Shown here piece by piece: positions 30,886-41,772 of a DNA stretch of 60,000 nucleotides. The notes beneath the pieces were generated by a model, which did not search any database, was not told where the DNA came from, and worked only from the letters and a program-made list of their open reading frames with translations. A program made the position numbers and the translations under genes. Origin of the DNA: Membranipora membranacea (taxonomy: Eukaryota > Bryozoa > Gymnolaemata > Cheilostomatida > Membraniporidae); NCBI GenBank assembly GCA_914767715.1, contig OU612069.1, forward strand, positions 2,358,001 through 2,418,000. Direction: 5' to 3'. Position 1 is the stretch's first letter. Each line of letters starts with the position of its first letter.

Positions 30886-31111
30886 TGTTGTGTCCTCATA
30901 TGCAGTGACCACTAATTAAGTCACGTGCTCATTTAGTATGCTGCCGATAGTATAAATAAGGCATGCCATCATAATTATAATCAGTTGATGTACAGCTGAT
31001 ATACAGTCATTTATAAGTCATTGACACAATGGTCACATAATAAATGTACACGCTCCAACAACAAATCAAACAGCTTGATTTATATACAACCAACAAAACA
31101 CAAAATAAACA
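30886..31111 (+). repeat. 5' LTR
   Basis: 226 bp bounded by TG...CA. TATAAATA at 30,951-30,958 is the probable promoter TATA box, and AATAAA at 31,039-31,044 the poly(A) signal. R should start about 30 bases after the TATA box. Confidence 0.92.
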
Positions 31112-31112
31112 T

Positions 31113-31125
31113 TGGCGACGAGGAT
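31113..31125 (+). promoter_or_regulatory. Primer binding site, tRNA-Ser(GCT)-like
   Basis: TGGCGACGAGGAT begins two bases after the 5' LTR. It is complementary to the 3' end, with CCA, of metazoan tRNA-Ser(GCT), whose acceptor strand begins GACGAGG. This is from memory of that tRNA and could be checked directly. Confidence 0.8.
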
Positions 31126-31368
31126 AAAACTCGAAAAGATTGAGGTGGAGAAGGAGACTATGCCAAAGAGGGTGATAGATCCATAAACAGACGGTACGCA
31201 GCCAAACACAGACACAGACTAAGCGAAGAACAGAAGCCCATGACAGTGACGGAGACAGAAAAGACTATCAGAATAAGATAAGTTGATTTCCGATTACTCG
31301 TAGTACTAAATGTAAACCTTTACCCATTAGAAAATTTTCACTGAATAGCGCATATCAGATCATAAAAG
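31126..31368 (+). other. Retrotransposon leader
   Basis: Untranslated, purine-rich leader between the primer site and the gag-pol start. No other feature is seen. Confidence 0.6.
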
Positions 31369-34300
31369 ATGAGTCTAGATATAGGACGCCCAGGTAATTT
31401 TGAGGTAGAAGGTGAGGCAAGTGTAGTAGCTACAGCGTGGTTGGCATGGATCGAGGAGTTCGATTGCTATGCTGATTGTAAGGGTTTGTTCAACCCCAGT
31501 GGAGCTTCCGCTAAGGAAACATCGCTTAGGAGACAACGCCAGGCATTGTTGTTGTTCTGTGGTGGACCACGTGTTCGGGAGGTGCTTAAGAATCATAACG
31601 ATTCAATCGAGGAGGTTACTGAAAAATGTCAGCCCGATGATTATGATGGCACAATTCAAGTCTTGAACGCGCATTTTTTGGTAAAACCAAATAAAAGGTT
31701 CATGCGTCATGTGTTTAGGCAAATGCGTCAGACTGCAGGTGAGACGATAGCCCAATATGTAGGTAGACTTAGAAAAGGATCGGTAGGCTGTGAGTACGTT
31801 GATGTTAATGACTCGATAGTTGATCAGATTGTTTCAGGCTGCTATTACGATGCTCTTAGAAAAAAGTTCTTAGAAGCAGGGGCATCTCTTGACCTAGCAA
31901 AGCTAATGAGTATTTCAGCATCACATGAAGCGGTGGAAATGCAAAATAGGGAAATGAGAAATGGTCAAAACCCTGGTGCTAGCGCTCATGCTAAAAGTAA
32001 TGCTCATGAATTTCCCAATGCAACAGGTGGTGTCAACCGATTAGGCTCATTTGTTAGGCATGGAAATAGTGGCGGCAAGCCAAAACCCAGATATGAAAAC
32101 TCCAATGGTGGTAAATCCTACAGAGGTACATCAAATCGTAAGTCAGCTGAATCATGCTATAGGTGTGGTTCTTCCAAGCATAGCGGTAGTGATACTAACT
32201 GCCCAGCTAAGGATAAGCAATGTAATAAATGCTCAAAAATAGGTCATTTTGCTATTGCGTGTAGGAGTGTTGAACCTAAGAAAAAGGTGCATTCTATATT
32301 GTCAGCTGGTAGTCAAAATGCTTATCAAGGTCAGGCAGCATTTCAGTGCAAAGCTATCAGGCCGAAGTTTAATCTAGACAAGCTTGAAATCAGAGTAGGA
32401 AACATTCCGCTTGATGTGCTTGTAGATTCTGGCTCACAGAGCAATGTGATTAGTAAAGACACATTTGATTTACTTGTGTCAAGAGGTCTTAGAGCCAAAG
32501 TAGAGCCAACAGACCTGGAACTGTTTCCGTATACTGCTGATAAGCCCTTAGACTTGTTCGGATGCTTCAATGCGGAACTAGAAGCAGGAAATCAGCGGGC
32601 AACAGCTGAAATCATAATTATTAATGATAGGGATCAGACATCGTTGTTGAGTAATGATACATCTCATGCACTAAAACTAATCAAAATAGGCTACAACGTA
32701 GGAGTAAATAGCTTAGATTCTAATACCAGTAATGTCAGTAATTACGGTAGTCTGCTAGATAACTATAAGAATTTATTTTCAGGCGTAGGTAAATTCAAAG
32801 GCCCAGATATAAAAATAGGAATAGATCCTAATGTAGCTCCAGTGTGTCAACCATATAATCGCGTTCCATTCGCACTGAGGAGTAAAGTAGAGGCTAAACT
32901 AGAACAGCTAGTTAAATCAGATATCATAGAGGTAGTAGCAAAGCCTACACAGTGGATTTCACCTTTGATTTCTGTACCTAAGGCTAATGGTGATATTAGG
33001 CTATGTGTTGATATGCGTAGGGCAAACCAGGCAATTATTAGGGAAAGACATCCCATGCCGACTGTTGATGATTTATTACAGGATATGAATGGCAGCAAGG
33101 TTTTCAGCAAGTTAGACATGAAGGAAGGTTTCACGCAATTTGCGCTGCATCCCGATTCAAGGGATATCACAACATTCAGTTGTCACATTGGCTTATACCG
33201 ATATAAGAGGTTATTTTATGGTTGCTCTATGGCTCCAGAGAAATTTTATGCAGAGATTCATAGATTGATTCAAGGCATTCCAGGTGTAGCAAACCTCGCT
33301 GATGATATTATTATACATGGCTCAGACAGAGCTGAGCATGATGCTAGATTGATACAGGTTCTGGACAGGCTCAAAGCAGCAGGATTGACACTCAACAGGC
33401 AGAAGTGTACATTTGGTGTTGATGAGTTAGAATTTGTAGGTCATAAACTATCAGCAAAGGGCATCGATCCGATGGCTGGTAAAGTTGATGCTATAGTAAA
33501 CGCTAAGGAACCAACATGCATAGAGGAGTTGCGTTCTTTCTTAGGATTAGCTAATTATTGTAGCAAGTTCATACCAGATTTCTCGACCAAGACAGAACCA
33601 CTGCGCAGACTGAAAAAGCAGCCAGCAGATGGCAAGCAGAAAGGTGTCAAAGAAAAATTTGTTCTCAACCAGGAGCAGATAGTGGCGTTTGAGAAAGTGA
33701 AGAAAAGTCTAGCCAGTAGTGGGACTTTAGGTTATTTTGATCTCAAATATCCGAATAAGGTGGTAGCTGATGCAAGTCCTTTTGGTTTAGGTGCTGTTCT
33801 TATCCAGGATCAGGAGGATGGACCACGGGTTATTAGCTATGCATCGAGAAGTTTGAGTGATGTTGAATCTAGATACCATCAGACTGAAAGGGAAGCTCTA
33901 AGTTTGGTGTGGGCATGTGAAAGATTCAAGCCATATTTGATAGGCAATAAGTTCGATTTGGTTACAGACCATGAGCCACTGAAGGTTATTTATGGTCCGC
34001 GTTCAAAACCATGTGCTAGGATTGAACGCTGGGTGTTACGTCTTATGCCATATGATTACACTGTAGTTTATTGGCCAGGTAGCAAAAACGTAGCAGACCC
34101 TCTCTCAAGGCTCTCAGCAAGTAAAGTTTGTGATTTGTCTCTCGCAAACAAGGCTGAAGCATATGTTAGATTTGTAGCTTTAAATTCTGTACCTAGAGCT
34201 ATGACAGCTAAAGAGATAGAGAAAATTTCTTTAGACGACGAGGAATTATCCATTGTTAGGAAATGCATAAATTCAAATAATTTTGATGTTCGTGGTATAT

Positions 34301-35595
34301 CAAAGTCGTATAAGCTAATTAGTGGTGAATTGTGTGTGATAGGAAACCTAGTATTGAGAGGCAGCAGAATAGTCATACCCTCTCAACTCAGACCACATGT
34401 TTTAAATTTGGCTCATACAGGACATCTAGGGATTGTTGGTACTAAGAGGAATTTGAGGACTAAGGTTTGGTGGCCAAACATTGATAGCGATGTGGACAAA
34501 CACATCACAGCATGTCATGAGTGTCAATTAGTAGGTAAACCAAGTTCTCCAGAACCCATGTTGAGTTCTGACCTCCCAACAGCGCCATGGAAGGAAGTTG
34601 CGGTAGATCATTTTGGTCCATTTGGTCATTCTAGCCAGTACTTGCTTGTTGTTATTGACTATTATAGTAGGTATTTTGAGTGCATTCCGGTGAAATCGAC
34701 CAGTGCTGCAACCACACTAAAGGCATTAGATGAAGTTTTTCAAACTCATGGAATCCCACAGTACTTGAAAAGTGATTCAGGACCAGCTTTCATCTCAGAG
34801 GATTTTAGGAAATTCTGTGAGAATTTGGCAATTAAACACAGCAGGGGTACACCTAAGTGGCCTCAAGGTAATGGTCTTGTTGAATCATCGATGAAGTCCA
34901 TAAAGAAAAGGCTTCAAATAGCCGTGACTACAGGAAAAGATTGGGGGAGTGAACTCCACAAGTATTTATTTTCTTATAGAAATACACCCCATCCTGCGAC
35001 TGGTAAGAGTCCAGCAGAATTATTATTTGGTCGTAAGCTGCGTACCAAATTACCCATGTATGATAATGATAGTAAGTTAGATGATATTCAGGTCAGACAG
35101 CATGACGCTGAATATAAGGCTAAAGTAAAAGAATACACTGACCGTAAGCGCAAGGCTGCAAACTCTAGTATTTCTATCGGTGATGAAGTTTTACTCATCA
35201 GAGATCAAATTTCACAAAAAACTGACACCCGCTATTACAATGATATTTATGTAGTAGTGAACAAAAATGGGTCACAAGTAACTGTACGATCCTCAGATGG
35301 ACGAAAATATGTCCGTAACAGTTCCCATCTGAGACCCTACAAGAGAACCCATGAAATCATACACTCTTCTTTTGTAGATGCCGGTATCGTAGGCACCGCA
35401 GAGGAAGAAAAGAGGGAAAATAGTGTCAGAAGATCGCCACGCCATAAGAACACTCCAGACAGATACACTAACTATCTAAGCAGTCTCAAGGATTACTACG
35501 ACTTCTGCTACACGTATTATCAAGGAACTCAGCCTAATACGTCATGTCAAAAGTGCCCGATGCACTGCAGCACAACAGAGTCGAAAGGAGAGTGA
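31369..35595 (+). CDS. gag-pol: Gag-Pol polyprotein of the Ty3/gypsy element, 1408 aa
   Basis: This is a single uninterrupted frame, so Gag and Pol are not separated by a frameshift. The Gag capsid-like region is about residues 1-200. Zinc knuckles are at 263-278 (C-x2-C-x4-H-x6-C, a variant) and about 285-298 (C-x2-C-x4-H-x4-C). The aspartic protease motif VDSGSQ has its Asp at 353. RT spans about 510-660, with its catalytic Asp pair at 645-646 in NLADDI. RNase H has its first Asp near 801 (VADASPFGLGAVL). The integrase has a zinc part from H1010 to CHEC, and catalytic D1080, D1136 and E1172 (spacing D-x55-D-x35-E). A basic, Tyr-rich C-terminus follows. All key residues are present, so the element looks autonomous. 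The ATG is the first in frame after the leader. Confidence 0.95.
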   Translation: MSLDIGRPGNFEVEGEASVVATAWLAWIEEFDCYADCKGLFNPSGASAKETSLRRQRQALLLFCGGPRVREVLKNHNDSIEEVTEKCQPDDYDGTIQVLNAHFLVKPNKRFMRHVFRQMRQTAGETIAQYVGRLRKGSVGCEYVDVNDSIVDQIVSGCYYDALRKKFLEAGASLDLAKLMSISASHEAVEMQNREMRNGQNPGASAHAKSNAHEFPNATGGVNRLGSFVRHGNSGGKPKPRYENSNGGKSYRGTSNRKSAESCYRCGSSKHSGSDTNCPAKDKQCNKCSKIGHFAIACRSVEPKKKVHSILSAGSQNAYQGQAAFQCKAIRPKFNLDKLEIRVGNIPLDVLVDSGSQSNVISKDTFDLLVSRGLRAKVEPTDLELFPYTADKPLDLFGCFNAELEAGNQRATAEIIIINDRDQTSLLSNDTSHALKLIKIGYNVGVNSLDSNTSNVSNYGSLLDNYKNLFSGVGKFKGPDIKIGIDPNVAPVCQPYNRVPFALRSKVEAKLEQLVKSDIIEVVAKPTQWISPLISVPKANGDIRLCVDMRRANQAIIRERHPMPTVDDLLQDMNGSKVFSKLDMKEGFTQFALHPDSRDITTFSCHIGLYRYKRLFYGCSMAPEKFYAEIHRLIQGIPGVANLADDIIIHGSDRAEHDARLIQVLDRLKAAGLTLNRQKCTFGVDELEFVGHKLSAKGIDPMAGKVDAIVNAKEPTCIEELRSFLGLANYCSKFIPDFSTKTEPLRRLKKQPADGKQKGVKEKFVLNQEQIVAFEKVKKSLASSGTLGYFDLKYPNKVVADASPFGLGAVLIQDQEDGPRVISYASRSLSDVESRYHQTEREALSLVWACERFKPYLIGNKFDLVTDHEPLKVIYGPRSKPCARIERWVLRLMPYDYTVVYWPGSKNVADPLSRLSASKVCDLSLANKAEAYVRFVALNSVPRAMTAKEIEKISLDDEELSIVRKCINSNNFDVRGISKSYKLISGELCVIGNLVLRGSRIVIPSQLRPHVLNLAHTGHLGIVGTKRNLRTKVWWPNIDSDVDKHITACHECQLVGKPSSPEPMLSSDLPTAPWKEVAVDHFGPFGHSSQYLLVVIDYYSRYFECIPVKSTSAATTLKALDEVFQTHGIPQYLKSDSGPAFISEDFRKFCENLAIKHSRGTPKWPQGNGLVESSMKSIKKRLQIAVTTGKDWGSELHKYLFSYRNTPHPATGKSPAELLFGRKLRTKLPMYDNDSKLDDIQVRQHDAEYKAKVKEYTDRKRKAANSSISIGDEVLLIRDQISQKTDTRYYNDIYVVVNKNGSQVTVRSSDGRKYVRNSSHLRPYKRTHEIIHSSFVDAGIVGTAEEEKRENSVRRSPRHKNTPDRYTNYLSSLKDYYDFCYTYYQGTQPNTSCQKCPMHCSTTESKGE

Positions 35596-35901
35596 ACTCC
35601 TGCGGTTTCATGCCAAGGCAAATCCTACCCCCACTGACAACGCGAATATCAGTGGTGCTTGTTCTCTATTTTCCCATAAATAGATTATGGTTTTTTTGAG
35701 GCAAGGATGGCACGGTAGCTGCTGGCCGCAATTGACTCTGAACATCTCTACACTATAAAGAGATTCCATTGACATATCATTTACATACTAAAATATATTA
35801 TTGCTGACAAATTTTATAAATAAGACATTTATGTTGCTGTAATATTTTATGCTCGCTTTTTGTATGTAAAGTTTTCAGATAATTACTCATTCAAGTTTAA
35901 T

Positions 35902-35915
35902 GAGGAAAAGAGGGA
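35902..35915 (+). promoter_or_regulatory. Polypurine tract
   Basis: GAGGAAAAGAGGGA immediately precedes the 3' LTR, as expected for the plus-strand primer of reverse transcription. The 300 bp between the stop codon and this tract hold nothing else that I recognise. Confidence 0.9.
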
Positions 35916-36141
35916 TGTTGTGTCCTCATATGCAGTGACCACTAATTAAGTCACGTGCTCATTTAGTATGCTGCCGATAGTATAAATAAGGCATGCCATC
36001 ATAATTATAATCAGTTGATGTACAGCTGATATACAGTCATTTATAAGTCATTGACACAATGGTCACATAATAAATGTACACGCTCCAACAACAAATCAAA
36101 CAGCTTGATTTATATACAACCAACAAAACACAAAATAAACA
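35916..36141 (+). repeat. 3' LTR
   Basis: 226 bp, identical by eye to 30,886-31,111. The target duplication GTATG follows. Confidence 0.92.
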
Positions 36142-36635
36142 GTATGTAAGGTTGAGATGGTTTGATGTCATGTGATCCATACAATGCAATTGAATAGAAA
36201 ATAGCTGATAATGAATTGGCTAATATTGATACACGCAAGGATTGTGTGCAGTCATCCTTCGTTCTTATCAATGTAGCTCAGTTCATGAAATCGGCTCAGA
36301 CTTGTAAACATCAGGCCCCTTGATAAACTTCATCAAAAATTACAGGTACAGGCATAATTGATACACCATTAATAACACTACAAGAACTGTGTGTCGTTAG
36401 AGAGATATTGATGACAAACAAAGAGTTGTCATTCCTTATTATAATTTTAACTCAACTGATGCAACAGACTCAGACTTGTAAACATCAGGCCTCATCAAGT
36501 GAAACTCAGGCAGGCATGCCAACATTTACATTCCTTTTCGTAGAATTTAATTTTGTTGCCTCCTGTAACATTTACAGTGATATACGAATCATTGTATTAG
36601 CACGATTGAGTACTGAAAACTGAAAGTTTCACCTG

Positions 36636-36830
36636 TCCTTCTTATCAGGTCTCTGACGCACACACCCTGGTTCAATATTGGGGACTTTGTTAAAACAGGA
36701 TACATGATTTTGTCCAATATAGCTACCTTTAAATGTTTACACTGATAAGAGATTCCTACGTCAACAGTATTCAGTACCAGGCAGAGAAAGGTTTACTCGG
36801 CTCTCTTATCTGACGCTTGACGCACAAAAA
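36636..36830 (+). promoter_or_regulatory. GATA-site module upstream of NHL copy 1
   Basis: CTTATCAGG, then ACTGATAAGAG about 100 bp on with GTCAACAGTATTCAGTA, then CTCTTATC with a following TGACGCA. The module lies directly upstream of the TATA block, is conserved in copy 2 (46,685-46,880), and recurs elsewhere (43.2, 52.5, 54.1, 55.3 kb). CTTATC/GATAAG are GATA-factor consensus cores. A cis-regulatory role is inferred from recurrence and position. Confidence 0.5.
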
Positions 36831-36841
36831 AGATAACTCTA

Positions 36842-36880
36842 GTTATATATAGTTGGCGCTAGCTAAATACCTCTGCAGCG
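36842..36880 (+). promoter_or_regulatory. TATA promoter of NHL copy 1
   Basis: GTTATATATAGTTGG followed by CGCTAGCTAAATA and CTGCAG stands about 140 bp before the ATG. The same block precedes copy 2 at 46,896. A TATA box followed about 30 bases on by the CTGCAG region fits a transcription start near 36,875. Confidence 0.6.
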
Positions 36881-36987
36881 GGTTTATGTTCCCTGCCAGT
36901 TCATTCGCTTACCGTGCTGAGGAGAGACTAGAGGTGTAGCGCAAATACTACTATATTCCCATGAAAATATTTGGCCTGTCAAGAATC

Positions 36988-39900
36988 ATGGAGCTGAGAC
37001 TGACACTTTTCCTTCTAAGTACATTAAGAATTTTGATTCAACTATTACCTCAAATTGATATGTGATAATTTTGAAAAAAAGACGTAGTTATAGTACATGA
37101 GAAAACAAGCATGGCTTGCTTTAACCCAGACATAACATCTACAGGATGAATGCGCAGAGGGTCTCAATGGGGACTCGGTATTCTCTTTATATGGGTGATG
37201 TTCCCTCCCCCAAACCTGAAGTACCTTGATATTTTCTATTGTAACAAACTTAACTAATACCATCATTGTTTTGACAGGTGTTATGTTGTGTTATGACACT
37301 AAATACTGGGTGGTGTATGGATCAGGATACGCAATCTCTAGTTGATCGGTGGGTCACTTTCCATCGATGTGATAAAATGGGGTTTGAAAGCCTTCTGATT
37401 TCTATGCTAGAATATCCCTTAGTAAAAATATCAGATTCAGGGAAGGCAATGTACAGTGAACTAATCATTTGATTGTTTCATTCCTTCTTGTGATTTGTGA
37501 TATTACACATTAATTTTGGTACAAGCTGTTATTTTTTTGTAATTTATACATTTTTGTTGATTAATTGAAGCAAATATCTGTTTTACTCAAGATTTTGAAT
37601 TTAGGTCGCTAAATTGAATTTTTGTGTATTGCCTCCTCATGGTGTATAACACGAGACAACTCCAAATAACCAAAATTTACTGTGAACAAAAGCTGCGTGT
37701 AAAATATTATATAATTTGGTGTCTGGTGCATAACCTGCATTTCAATTTTATTGGTTGATAGAAAACACAATTATCCATTTGAATCAATTTTTTGAGAAAT
37801 TAATAATTCTGATATTTTTGACTCACCCACCAGCACATGAATACTTAAAATACGAAAGATACACTTCATTTAAATTATAAATTTAAAATATTGCATTTGC
37901 AATATCTGTGGTTTTTTTGTTCAATAATTACTGCGTTAATACAATCAAATTAACTAGTATTGCCCATTTACATAATAATATTAATCTTACAGATTAGAGA
38001 GATCTACAGCTACAAACTTCACCACCACTACCTCTTACTATGTTTATCACATGGAAGAAGATCTCTTCCAAGCCGGTCACATACTGTACACTGACATGCA
38101 CTCACTGAAGACCAGCGATGGTACAACATCTACGACCATAGCCGGGAACACTGCTGATAGAGGATACAGAGAGGGGAGAGGAACTGAGGCTAGGTTATAT
38201 TATATCTATGGATTCACACAGGTCACAGATAAGCGCGTAGTGGTAGCTGACTTTGATAATCACTGTCTGAGAGAGATTTACCGTGTCACAAGGATCACCT
38301 CCGTCTTCTCTGGACAATGTCAGTCACGAGGATACACAGATGGTCGCCCCGGTCAGTTCTTCGGTCCCTATTCTGTAACAAGAGACAAGAATGATGTTGA
38401 TCAGCTTCTCGTCGCTGATTCCGGAAGCGCGGCTGTGAGGACAGTCAATGTAAGCTCAGCCTCTGTTGGTACTTTAGTTAATTCGGACCAACTCCAGTCT
38501 ATCAGTTACCTGACACAGGATGACAAAGGGGATCTGTATGTCACAGCATACAGTTATCACGCTCTCTACCGTATCACATACAGACAGGAGATATTAACAC
38601 TGATTTCAGGGTCAGCAGGGACCAAAGGCTACACAGACAGCACTCTACTAAACTCTTTATTCTACTACCCACATGACCTCGTGTTCATAGGTAATCAGAC
38701 ACTACTTGTGGCTGACAGAGACAATAACAAGATCCGACTCGTAGACATGAACTCAGACAGAGTATCTGCTCAGGATGTATGAACTGCCCCTTCTCTCTAC
38801 TCATCACTAATAGTTCTCTGTACGTCGGACAATTCAAAAGCATCCAGCAGTTTGTGTGTGAGTACGCTGTATATATATTGATAGTTTAATGATGTCTCTG
38901 TTATCTCAAGTTGAATTTATAGGTGATAATTTCTGGTCCATTTTATCACTTTAGCTATTACCGCCTGATAATCTTGTGAGACAACATATTATAACTGATT
39001 TTACTAAAATAATATCATTGATCAAATTTACCACTTTTGCCTCACATAAAAAGATTACTCCAAAAAATGAGATATGAAATAATTAAATCATAAAGAAGAG
39101 TAGCAGCCTAGGAAACTCTGTTCATATTCCTCTTGACCCCACAATTTTTTTTTAATTTTTGATTTTGTTTGAAAGGTGTTTCACAATTGACTCCACGATA
39201 CTATATATTCTAACATTCCAGATCCAAGACTGACAACTACGCCAATACCTACAACTACCACACCATTAACTACTACATCTGCAGACGAACAGACTGAATT
39301 TGCTGTGGGTAGACATGTGATCCATAAAAGCGACTGTACAATAAACATTGTTGTGATCAATAACGGTGTGTATAAACTTCCATTGTTTATTACCGAATTA
39401 AAGTTTAACATTAGCTTGTAGCACTTCGAACCTTAGACACAGACCCCCATGGATATGTTTTCCAATAGCCCTGAGCTCAATTTAAAAAACTTGCCTAATG
39501 TACATCTAATTCCAATTTATCTGCGCTTTATCGCTTAATTAGTATTATTTAGTAACAATAATGGAAATTTCTTTTATGCTGTAGCAACAACCACTAGAAC
39601 ACCTTGTCAGGACAGAAACATGACTTTCTATGTGACTTCTGATGAGGACAAAGCACTGGTAAATGTAACTGCTGGCCAACAAACTGCATTTGCTGTCGGT
39701 AGTCATGTGATTTATCGAGACACTTGTACGACCAACATTATAGTTATTTATAATGGTGAGTATACAAAATTAATTGGAAAATATTTTAGCTGCTCACTCT
39801 CGTATCTGCTAGTACTTTACTCCTAAGACACGGTCATCAATGACCCATACACCAAGTACACCTAGTGCTTGAATTCAACCCCTCTTTATCATCGTTCGCG

Positions 39901-41333
39901 AAGTCTAGCTTGCATAGTTCAAAGCCCTTGAAGAGTAACTGTAGCCTATCGAACAAGACTTTTTTTATTTGACCCATAATTTGAGCAATTCTCTGTAATC
40001 AAGCAAGTTGAATATTTCGTCAATATCATCTATTATGATCAATTAGGCACAACCTCCAAAGCCGATGAGTGTCCAGCAGTAATCAGAGGAGTTGTCTCTG
40101 CCTCTACTGGGTTATCAGCACTTGATCTCACACTAGATGGCGCTGTACATCGACTGGAACTACCTGTTGGGGTCTACAATTATCACATATATAAAGAAAA
40201 TGGAAACTGCTCACTGAAAGTGGAGATCAAAGGTACGGGCTATGATTTTCACTAACTTAGTTTTAACTCACAATAATTTCTATATTCATTAATGTTGGCC
40301 TAATAGTCTCTCTATGAAGGTGAAGTTTTGACAGCAAGTCAACACATTCACTCTTATTTGAACCTTTTCAGTCCAAATTATTCCGATACTAAATAAGATT
40401 GTAAATTCAACACGGTCATCACTTATATTTTATTGACATTTTAGATTACTTGTTGCTGAGACGGATAGAGCTGGTTGCTGAGTACGATATAAAGTGTACA
40501 GTACTGGCTGATAAGGTTTCCTTCGCCACTCTAACAAACCTCGCTAATAGCAATGTCAACCAGATAAAGGAAATATGTCTACACTGTAAGTGCTTTGGCG
40601 TCTTCATGATTTGTGTTTCATAATATCAATGAGTAACAGGTAATTATAAAAACTGATGTAATATTCCCCCCCCCCCCCCGTCACACTTTAAATCGCGAGA
40701 TGATATGAAATGGAGCAAACAATAAATATAAAATACGGTATGCTAATGAATGTATTCTGATGTCATGCCTAACTTCTTTGATATGTATCTATGTACGCTT
40801 AGTGCCCTCCTGACATTGTTATAATAATATTTGTAGACTGCAACCCTAAGGTCAGTTCTCAGGCTAAGCTGACCTGTGAGAATGACACTCTGAAAGTAAC
40901 CTGGTCTACTGATGTCACATTTGACGGAACAGCTACAGAAATTCCCGTAGGACTGAAGCAGAGACTAACAGAAAACCTCCTTGAAGAGGGCAGATACCCA
41001 ATTCTGACTATGCTTGTCATCACTAGGATACCACCGTGAGTGATTTTATTTAACCCAGCTTTGTTTTAATCATACTTGTAATTATCTGCGATAATGGAAC
41101 CTTATGGAACCCCCATTTAATAATAGCCAGTCTCAAATCTTTTTTTCTTTATCTAACTGAAGGGAGTAATATAGAGACAAACTGAGCAGTATCCAGACTT
41201 TTCTATCTTTCTATGATTCAACAGGGTGGTTTATCCAACTAAGACTAAGGCAGGTGCGTACGCTGAGCTGGTTCTGACTTCGACATGTCTTCATAATAAG
41301 AAGTATGACAAGAGAACAGATTCTTGTGTCTAA
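36988..41333 (+). pseudogene. NHL-repeat secreted protein gene, copy 1, damaged
   Basis: Homologous exons: 36,988-37,014, 37,278-37,348, 37,993-38,857, 39,222-39,365, 39,585-39,755, 40,047-40,232, 40,445-40,585, 40,837-41,035 and 41,225-41,333. Two lesions stand out against copy 2. The first donor is CTAAGT instead of GTAAGT (37,015), and the nearest GT puts exon 2 out of frame. In exon 3, 13 bp are missing after GACAGAGTATCT (about 38,766), so the frame ends VSAQDV-stop at 38,782. Exons 4-9 stay open in the right phases. Exon 4 lacks 87 bp in frame; exon 6 keeps 33 bp and exon 3 about 45 bp that copy 2 has lost. Triplet-sized differences elsewhere suggest that both copies were constrained until these recent breaks. 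The protein would have been a signal peptide, NHL propeller and C-terminal Cys-containing repeats. Confidence 0.8.
40666..40679. repeat. Poly(C) run in an intron
   Basis: About 14 C in the seventh intron of copy 1. The paralogous intron in copy 2 lacks it. Confidence 0.9.
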
Positions 41334-41772
41334 CAAAGTAACGAGTTAAACCAGGTTGCATCACTTTACAGTGTTGGCCTTTAGCGATTATAATGACAGA
41401 AGCTACCTAAATAGTTAATATACCTCACGATCCATTGATTCATTGTGTGATGCTTGATTCAAATTTATTACATAGGGGATAGAAGCAGAGAGTTAGTCAG
41501 GGGGCTGTGCTACCCTACTTACTTCTAAGAACCCCTACTTCCTCTCTTTTTATAACATGTTATTATTCCTTAATCAATAGCAGAGGAAATTCACAGCAAC
41601 ATTTGCAGTAAAACTGATGTTGTATAGAAAGAAATTGTTGTCCTATATTTTACCTTATAATCAATCTTAATATAAAACTCAATGGTAACAAAACCAGTGA
41701 AAATTAATATTGTCAGTGATTTCCCCTGTACCCAAATTATGTCATGTCGAAGAGAATCAGGGAGGTCAAGAG

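Larger units (their letters stand above)
30886..36141 (+). mobile_element. Ty3/gypsy LTR retrotransposon, complete, young
   Basis: Two 226-bp LTRs (TGTTG...AAACA) flank one open gag-pol. The 5-bp target duplication GTATG is at 30,881-30,885 and 36,142-36,146, and the intact target is visible in the paralogous segment at 46,234-46,238 (CTAGTATGTAAGG). I see no difference between the LTRs by eye. Two CCHC knuckles, the tRNA-Ser-type primer site and the order protease-RT-RNase H-integrase fit the Mag-like part of Ty3/gypsy. I found no env-like frame. Confidence 0.95.

Noticed and set aside
31375-34376. Antisense frames within gag-pol
   Set aside because: They are shadows of the 1408-codon polyprotein on the opposite strand.
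36408-36623. 71-codon frame upstream of NHL copy 1, with a similar 61-codon frame at 46,479-46,664
   Set aside because: The similarity is explained by the segmental duplication. The frames diverge at the end, lie upstream of the promoter and have no recognisable features.
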